Positions 58,140 to 64,000 of a DNA stretch of 64,000 nt are shown here, one piece after another (the first letter of the stretch is position 1; each line of letters starts with the position of its first letter). Position numbers and translations under genes: made by a program. The notes below the pieces were generated by a model. That model ran no database searches. It saw only the letters and a list, made by a program, of their open reading frames with translations, and had not been told where the DNA came from. The stretch is taken from NCBI GenBank assembly GCA_024195265.1, contig JAJLRJ010000005.1:16629036-16693035 (forward strand), read 5' to 3'. The stretch is from Dendrophyllia cribrosa (taxonomy: Eukaryota > Cnidaria > Anthozoa > Scleractinia > Dendrophylliidae).

Positions 58140-59610
58140 ATGGAGGATTCTTCGGAAGAGGAATCTGTCATTTTCATTACGCAGAGCCAGAGGTCGGAGA
58201 ATGCTGCTGTTGTTGAAGGTAATTGAATCTTCTAACTTTTTTTATTTCGGTCATTTTTAAACGACTAAGAAAAGGTTTCCTTGTGTTTTTCATTCTTCAG
58301 AAGAGCAAAGATTCAGAAAACCAATTACGACTTTTGAGTGCGAGAAGTTTGAAGAAAGTTGGGTATCAGACGCAAGTCGTCGAAAATGGGCATGGGTGCT
58401 GAAAGCCTTTGATCAGTGGAGGGTCGAGAGAAATGAGGCAGTACTTAAACTCAGTTATAATGGCGAGCCGTTGATAAACGAGAATCTAGATGAAATGTCT
58501 GACGAGCAGCTGGATTTCGTCTTGGCCCGATTTATTGCCGAAGTTAGAAAAGAAGACGGACAAGAGTATCCAGGAAAGACTTTATATGAAATGATAGGTA
58601 GCATTCAAACGTTTTTACGTGTAAAATGTAAACGAAATGTAACTTTGATTGACAAAACAGCTTGTACATTTAGAAGTTTGAATTCTGCTTTGAATTTTCA
58701 AATGAAAGAAAAAGCGGGACAAGGAATAGGTATAGTTGTCAACAAGGCTAATTTGATAACGGAGGAACAAGAAAACTATTTGTGGGAAAATGGGTTTTTG
58801 GGCAGCGAGAATGGGGAGCTGCTTTGCCATACTTTGGTCTGGGTGTTTGGCATTCAGTTTGCTCTGAGGGCTGGGCAGGAACACAGGAATTTGAGGTTTA
58901 AAAACTCACAGTTATCTTTACAACATGACGAATCGGGTAACGAATTCTTGCAATATATGGAGGATATTAGTAAAACTAATAATGGTGGATTGTGCCATTT
59001 GCGTATGAAAAGGAAAGTTGTTCGGGCATATAAGAATGAAATCAATGTAGAGCGTTGCCCAGTTGAGCTTTATAAGAAGTACTTGTCTCACGTGCCAAAA
59101 GAAATCAGTGACAACGCATTTTATTTGCGGGCTTTGACCAAGCCAAAAGGGGACGTATGGTATTATAATAAAGCAATGGGAAGAGAAACTTTAGGGAACG
59201 TAGTAAAGAATATCATGCGAAAAGCGGGATTTGAGGGGCGTTTTACAAATCATTCACTTCGGCGAAGTTGTGCCACACGGTTGTACGAAGGTGGTGTGCC
59301 AGAACAAGTTATTGTAGAAACCACTGGACACCGATCATCTGATGGGGTAAGGGAGTATAAATGTACCTCATCAACACTTAAAAGAAAAGCAAGTGAAATC
59401 TTGCAGGGAACGATTCCTAAGAAGGTTGAAATGGATGTCAAGGAAAAAGAGGAAAAACTGTTTAACAATGATGTTGAACCAAAATACAACGAAAAAAAAG
59501 AAGAAATGGGGTTAAGTGAAAAAGTCCTTGAGGATAAGCAGAACGAAGATTATAATCCGTCAGTTGTAATTAGTACTAATAGTACTAAAATTGTTATCTC
59601 GTATAAGTAA
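58140..59610 (+). CDS. Tyrosine recombinase (Crypton/DUF3504 type), two exons
   Basis: Exon 1 is 58140-58218 (MEDSSEEESVIFITQ, plus 1 nt) and exon 2 is 58301-59610, entered with 2 nt after TTCTTCAG; the product is 462 residues. The catalytic domain shows box I Arg (FALRAGQEHRNL, about residue 216), box II NHSLRRSCATRLYEGG (His and Arg, about 342-346), GHRS (about 369) and the nucleophile Tyr in REYKC (about 378), so the R-H-R-H-Y set is present. Relatives include Crypton integrases and domesticated ZMYM/KCTD1-type genes. The C-terminus is Lys/Glu-rich (VKEKEEKLFNNDVEPKYNEK). The acidic N-terminus and intron resemble a host-like gene. No disabling change was seen. It is the only sizeable gene inside the long-TIR element. 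Confidence 0.85.
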
Positions 59611-59813
59611 GAAAGTTTGTCACTGTCAGGTGTGCACTAATTCAATTTAGAAATAAACTTAAAATGTTTGCGTTTATACGTCTCTTGGAATGGTAGTTCT
59701 AGTGGTCTATTTGTTTACTTTAGACACCTTTCTAAGTTTAAATCTACAATACATGATGGCATACAAGAATTTTGAAAGATTACTGTGTGGAAAAGTAACA
59801 AGGTAACACCAAA

Positions 59814-59905
59814 GCGGTTTTTAACGATCCAGCTGCAATATTAAAAATATTGCCGTGAGCAGGCTGCAATATTAAAAATATTGCAGTGCAGTCAGCCCAC
59901 TGAAA
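59814..59905. repeat. Short repeat of GCTGCAATATTAAAAATATTG
   Basis: CTGCAATATTAAAAATATTG occurs twice (59830-59849 and 59869-59888); each copy is itself a near palindrome. It lies between the recombinase gene and the right TIR. Confidence 0.8.
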
Positions 59906-60611
59906 TATTGAGCGTTTTAGCTCGTTTAGGATTAATTACCCCTGCTAATTTCCCTGCTAACAAAAAGGACCGCCTCCGTTTTCCTCAGAAACTTAGACTA
60001 GACTGAATATGTATACCTTCTCAGGCTGAAATCGCCGATATAATGCAGAGAGAGAACAATAGGATTTTATGAGGGTCAGTAATTATTTATAAATGATTAA
60101 AAGTGGTGGCCCAATAACCCCTCAAAACAACTACTTTTAGTCTATAGCTTGTAACTCAAAAAGTTCAAAAAAGTTCAAGATGACATTTACCCAAATGAAA
60201 GAGTGATAGATCCTCTATCTATGTTCGGAGAATGCAGCCGTCTGCTGCCATAGTTCGCACGAAATTAATGTTTTAGTTTTTGGGTGCAAACATAAAGCGT
60301 AACGCATTTCGAACAAGCTCGATTTATTTCAAATAATTCGTTATAAATTTTACAGTATAAAACCTGTTCATTATCGCCTACAGCTTAAAAAATACATTGA
60401 AATGTTCATTTCGAAAAAAATAAGTGGAAATCTGTTACCGTTTTCTTGCAGCAACCCGTTCTCTGCATCATTCAGCGAACCTCATTTGCCGCCATGTGTT
60501 GAACTCGGGACCTGTCGAGGGCGCTCGGCCCAGTCTCGCTCCGCATCACACATCGCCCAAGCGCTGTAAGCGTGTTGCACCGTCCATTCTTTTCAGCGCC
60601 CTGGTTGTCAC

Positions 60612-63600
60612 GCAACGCTTTGAATAAATTTCATGAATTTTTTTTGTGTCGGTCTGTTCGAGTAGTTGGCGGTGCGCTTCTCAAATACCATTTTTTGAGC
60701 CGATTTCCAATTTGTCTTCACTTCGTTCGGAAAAATTGGAAATCGGCTCAAAAAATTGTATTTGAGAAGCGCACCACCAACTACTTGAGATGTCCCTCCC
60801 TCATCTTCTGTGAGCGGGGAGTCAGTGGAGCGAAAGATTTTGTTTTGGCTGCCAATTTTTCGACCACCCGTAAGAGGGAGTCAAATGCGTTTTCCCCGAG
60901 CCCACCCGCAACGGCAAGCGAGGCATCACCAATTGAAGAAATCCAAAACCCTCCATATATGGCACAACCCCCTCAACGTCCAAGCTGGGCATCACCAATT
61001 GAAGAAATTAAAAACCCTTATATATACGCAATGCCACAACGGCGAAGACGGCTTGATGACGATCAACGTGAGTTGATTGCCTGGCTGGATGAACAGACCC
61101 GAAATATCGAGCGGATCGAGCCTGCCGATGAGGTCGAGCCTCAAAACAACCCGCCAGAGCTAGATTTTGAGCAATTTGTTCAAATCTATGATCGGGTTGA
61201 CCGACAGATTGAACATGGCAGACGAACAATCACGTTACAGTTTGTAACCGGACTCGAAAACTCTCTTGTCGCCAGAATTTTGAACAAAATCAAGCAAAAT
61301 GTTCACACACGGCACGCAATCAAGTTAATCTCCACAGTCAAGCTGCGAAACACTGAAACCAAGGAGTTGAGAAGTTTTTATCAAAACAATCAAACCGGGC
61401 CTTGGCTAGCCACTCTCTCCGAGACACGACAGTGGTTGCAATCTCAGGAAGAGCTTCGTCTTCAAAACGCAAGACTCAAAAGGCCTGACACCAAATGGGT
61501 TTATGAACGCACCGTCCTGCTCGAGGTCAAAGTCATTCTTGACCGACAACCCTTGCAAATAGGTCTCGGGTGTCTTCCTGATTGGATTCGCAACAAAAGA
61601 GAAGTCATTGCTCTTGACACTTTCAACGACAATCTTTGTCTCTTTCGTTGCTTGGCTGTCCATCGAGGAGCTCGTATAGATCGTTCTACTCGCAGATCCA
61701 GAGAACTCGCAGAAAGCTTCTTCGCAGTTTATCCGGGGCTTCGAGGCCAGCTAAATTTGCAGCACCTCTCTAAAATCGAAAAGCATTTCAAGCAAGGAAT
61801 TGCCGCATATTTTTTTCACCCCAATGGTGACTTCACTTTATCTCACAGCCCTGCGAATTACAACAAGGTGGGCGCTCCAACCATGACTGTCGGTATTCAT
61901 CGGGCCCACTCCTTCTTGATCACCAACATCAATAAAGTCACAAACAATTACACTTGTGGCGAGTGCGGCGGGAGGTTCACACGGGCTGCTGATTTAACTC
62001 GCCACTCCAAGACGTGTAATCGAGGCCAAACCAAAATCGACTGCCCCGGGAAACGTATCCGCCCTCCGGAGTCAGCTTTTGAGAAAGCCTTTTACCCAGA
62101 AGGAGGTTTCGGTGTCAAGGGCGTGTGCTGGCTGGAGTGGGAGGCGAAACAGGCCGGCATTCACATCCACCATCACAGAAGCGGCCATGGTGGTGAGAGC
62201 TATATTTGTAGGGCTCCAGTCGACGGCTATCACCCAGAAAGCAAGACAGTTTTTCAGTTCCACGGTTGTCACTGGCACGGTTGCGAGGAATGTTACCCCG
62301 AGGGAACGAGGGACGAAGCGATTCATGTTGACCGAGGGGGCAACACAATCACAAGGACGATTGCTTACCAAAAGACTCTGCAACGAACTCAGTTGCTTCG
62401 AGACGCCGGGTACACCGTGGTGGAAAGGTGGGAGCATGAACGGCCTGCCCCCTGGTGGAATGATCGTTGCCCACAGAAAATAAACAAAACATATCCCCAC
62501 GCGATCGTCTATGACTTCGAAGCGTACCAGGACAAGACCAAGGCAGCTCGTCCGACACACGATCTCTCTTATGAAAGCGAGCATGTGCCCATCTCAGTCT
62601 CCATTGCCAACACGTTGAACCCTGAGCCTGAGTACATTTGCTCCAAAGATCCTGACGAGCTTATCAGGCTGTTTTATGCCTCCCTGGAGCGGCGAAGCGA
62701 AGCCATCCGAGAAGACGTGGCTGTAAAATACATGCCCCCAGACCTTGAGAATCTTCCTGAGAAGCAACTCAAGCTCATCGACAAATGGTGCAACCAAGTG
62801 CCTGTGGTCGGCTTCAACTCAGGCCATTACGATCTCAAGCTTATCCGCAAGTACTTTGTCACTCATCTCGCTGGCGAGAACGAGGTCTTCGCCGCGGAGA
62901 AAGAGGGGCGCATCATGTTCATCAACACTCCCAGCTACAAGTTCTTGGACATCATGAATTATTTGGCCCCAGGCATCACGTACGACAAGTGGGTCAAGAC
63001 GTATGGAGCTACACAGACCAAGTCCTGGCTCCCATACGAGTGGTTTGACAACGCTGACAAGTTGGATTTCCCGGGGCTTCCTCCATACGAGTGCTGGTAC
63101 TCACAACTCAAAAAGGCCCTCGTTCTTTCTCCCAAGGAGCACGAAGAATGCAATCGCATCTTCCACGAGAAAGGTATGAAGACATTCGGAGACTGGCTTG
63201 AGCATTATAACAATCTCGACGTGGCTCCATTCCTCGAAGCTCTCCAAACGATGAAGGGCTTTTACACGGGTCTCGGAGTTGACATCTTCAAAGACGCGGT
63301 CTCCTTGCCAGGAGTATCAATGCAATACGTCTTGCGAGGTTCATTGAGAGGACGTAAGGCTCCAGCCCTATACGCTTTGTGGAGGATTGTGGGGTTTGAC
63401 GCTAACTCCCTTTACCCAAGCATGATGCTGCAGGAGATGCCCTGTGGTAAAGAGAAGGTTGTGCATTACAATGCTCCGGAGCAGGCGGCGAGAGCTCTTG
63501 AAATGAATCTGAGGCTGCATACAGGCGGATGGTTCGGGTTTGCGGAAGTGGACATCGAAGTCCCCCAAGAGTTGTGGGAGCAGTTCGAAGAGTTTCCCCC

Positions 63601-64000
63601 GCTCTTCATCAACCAAGCAGTGCCTGACGAATTTGTTCCACAGCATATGCACGATTACCTCCAAGAAAGTGGTCGAACCCGCTTTCCCGACCAGAAAAAG
63701 CTTCTGGGTGTGTTGTCAGCGAAAAAGATGATGATCTACGCCCCCCTCTTGAAGTGGTATCTCAACATCGGGCTCAAGATCACGGCAGTCTACCGCACGA
63801 TCGATTACATGTCCCAAAAGCTCTTCGACTGATTCGTTTGCGAGGTCGCGCACAACCGAAGGAAAGGCGACGCTGACAAGGAGAAGGCCCTGCTTGCTGA
63901 AGTGTTCAAGCTTCTTGGCAACAGTGCTTACGGCAAGTTCATCGAAGCCGTGGAGCGCCAGACAAGAACGTTGTATACAATTGACGAGGACGAGGTCGAC
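60612..64000 (+). pseudogene. Polinton/adintovirus-type protein-primed DNA polymerase B, one nonsense codon, partial
   Basis: Open from within the right TIR to TGA 63830-63832, then open in the same frame to the window end; homologues suggest Trp at that site. A likely start is an ATG at 60959 or 61030, as earlier codons cross a hairpin and the TIR. Order: a Cys-containing protease-like motif (DNLCLFRCLAVH, partner HSFLITNI), C2H2 finger (CGECGGRFTRAADLTRHSKTC minus its last residues), a Vsr-like nuclease region (FQFHGCHWHGC), exonuclease motifs VYDFEAYQ, GFNSGHYDLKL and YNNLDV, and polymerase motif A (DANSLYPSMM). Motif B (LLGNSAYGK) follows the stop. Between APALYA and VGFDANS, homologues have a longer segment with the GGPS-type loop, so an in-frame deletion is suspected. 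A 66-bp in-frame duplication lies at 60923-61054. Described as it stands; not reconstructed. Confidence 0.8.
60658..60789. repeat. Perfect-looking hairpin before the DNA polymerase B gene
   Basis: The arms, about 57 bp, start TCGAGTAGTTGGCGGTGCGC and end GCGCACCACCAACTACTTGA; the loop is about 18 nt (GTCTTCACTTCGTTCGG). It may be a foldback insertion or a relic of the terminal repeat of the polymerase element. Confidence 0.85.

Larger units (their letters stand above)
57086..60611. mobile_element. Long-TIR element carrying a tyrosine recombinase gene
   Basis: The element spans 57094-60603 and is flanked by the 8-bp direct repeat GTTGTCAC (57086-57093 and 60604-60611). Its ends are CTGGGCGCTGAAAAGAATGG and the reverse complement of CAGGGCGCTGAAAAGAATGG. 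Inverted similarity runs inward about 0.58 kb: left to 57832, interrupted by a palindromic insertion, and right to 60026. An 8-bp duplication with CAGGG-like tips suits hAT, while long TIRs suit Mutator-like elements; no DDE transposase was seen. The only substantial gene is the tyrosine recombinase at 58140-59610. A second short frame on the minus strand (57998-57786) ends inside the left TIR, and its last 14 codons are mirrored in the right TIR. Confidence 0.75.

Noticed and set aside
58140..59610. Domesticated ZMYM/KCTD1-type host gene without recombinase activity
   Set aside because: Not fully excluded, but domesticated members lose catalytic residues, whereas the visible Arg, His, Arg, His and Tyr are all present here and the gene sits within a defined element.

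Overview
The window is animal nuclear DNA, most likely from a cnidarian and probably an anthozoan such as a stony coral. That placement is inferred from overall character: AT-rich sequence, split genes with GT-AG introns, Helentrons, Polintons, Crypton-type recombinases and many small foldback elements. No rRNA, tRNA or CRISPR array was found. Most of the window is mobile DNA in various stages of decay. Host genes are concentrated in the first 16 kb.

Region by region: (1) 0-16 kb holds host genes. The last three exons of a family X DNA polymerase of Pol mu/TdT type (+) face a complete five-exon EF-hand nicotinamidase (-). The nicotinamidase shares a short head-to-head promoter region with a small unrecognised multi-exon gene (+). 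Introns here are filled with foldback and TTAA-flanked miniature elements. (2) 16-24 kb is a graveyard: decayed cysteine-rich (TNFR-like) repeats, a deaminase-like exon with HAE and PCxxC motifs but two in-frame TAG codons, and a 5' piece of a Gypsy retrotransposon. (3) 24-32 kb is Helentron A (-): RPA-like gene, Rep/PIF1-helicase and an OTU protease, broken by three nonsense codons. (4) 34 kb is a 5'-truncated LINE with a clear target-site duplication. (5) 35.35-45.09 kb is Helentron B (-), whose two ends can be read because it split a LINE reverse transcriptase. It carries a USP-like peptidase domain instead of OTU and has a single nonsense codon. (6) 48.0-56.0 kb is the relic of a Polinton/Maverick with AG...CT inverted ends, pieces of its DNA polymerase B, a probable VLTF3-like gene and a membrane protein gene. 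It is invaded by a 25-copy minisatellite and several miniature elements. (7) 57.1-60.6 kb is a 3.5-kb element with about 0.58-kb inverted ends and an 8-bp target duplication around an intron-containing tyrosine recombinase gene that keeps all visible catalytic residues. (8) 60.6-64.0 kb is a protein-primed type B DNA polymerase gene of Polinton/adintovirus type, with one nonsense codon, running off the window.

How the genes work together: in each Helentron the Rep nuclease and helicase are fused (rolling-circle transposition), with an RPA-like single-strand-binding protein downstream and a deubiquitinase-like peptidase at the N-terminus. The tyrosine recombinase and the type B polymerase are adjacent, but an 8-bp target duplication suggests the recombinase element inserted as a separate unit.

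Strongest leads: the long-inverted-repeat tyrosine recombinase element, the peptidase swap (OTU versus USP-like) between two neighbouring Helentrons, the deaminase-like exon with two amber codons, and a probable inversion of about 11 kb between inverted repeats. All family assignments come from reading motifs by eye; no database search was run.
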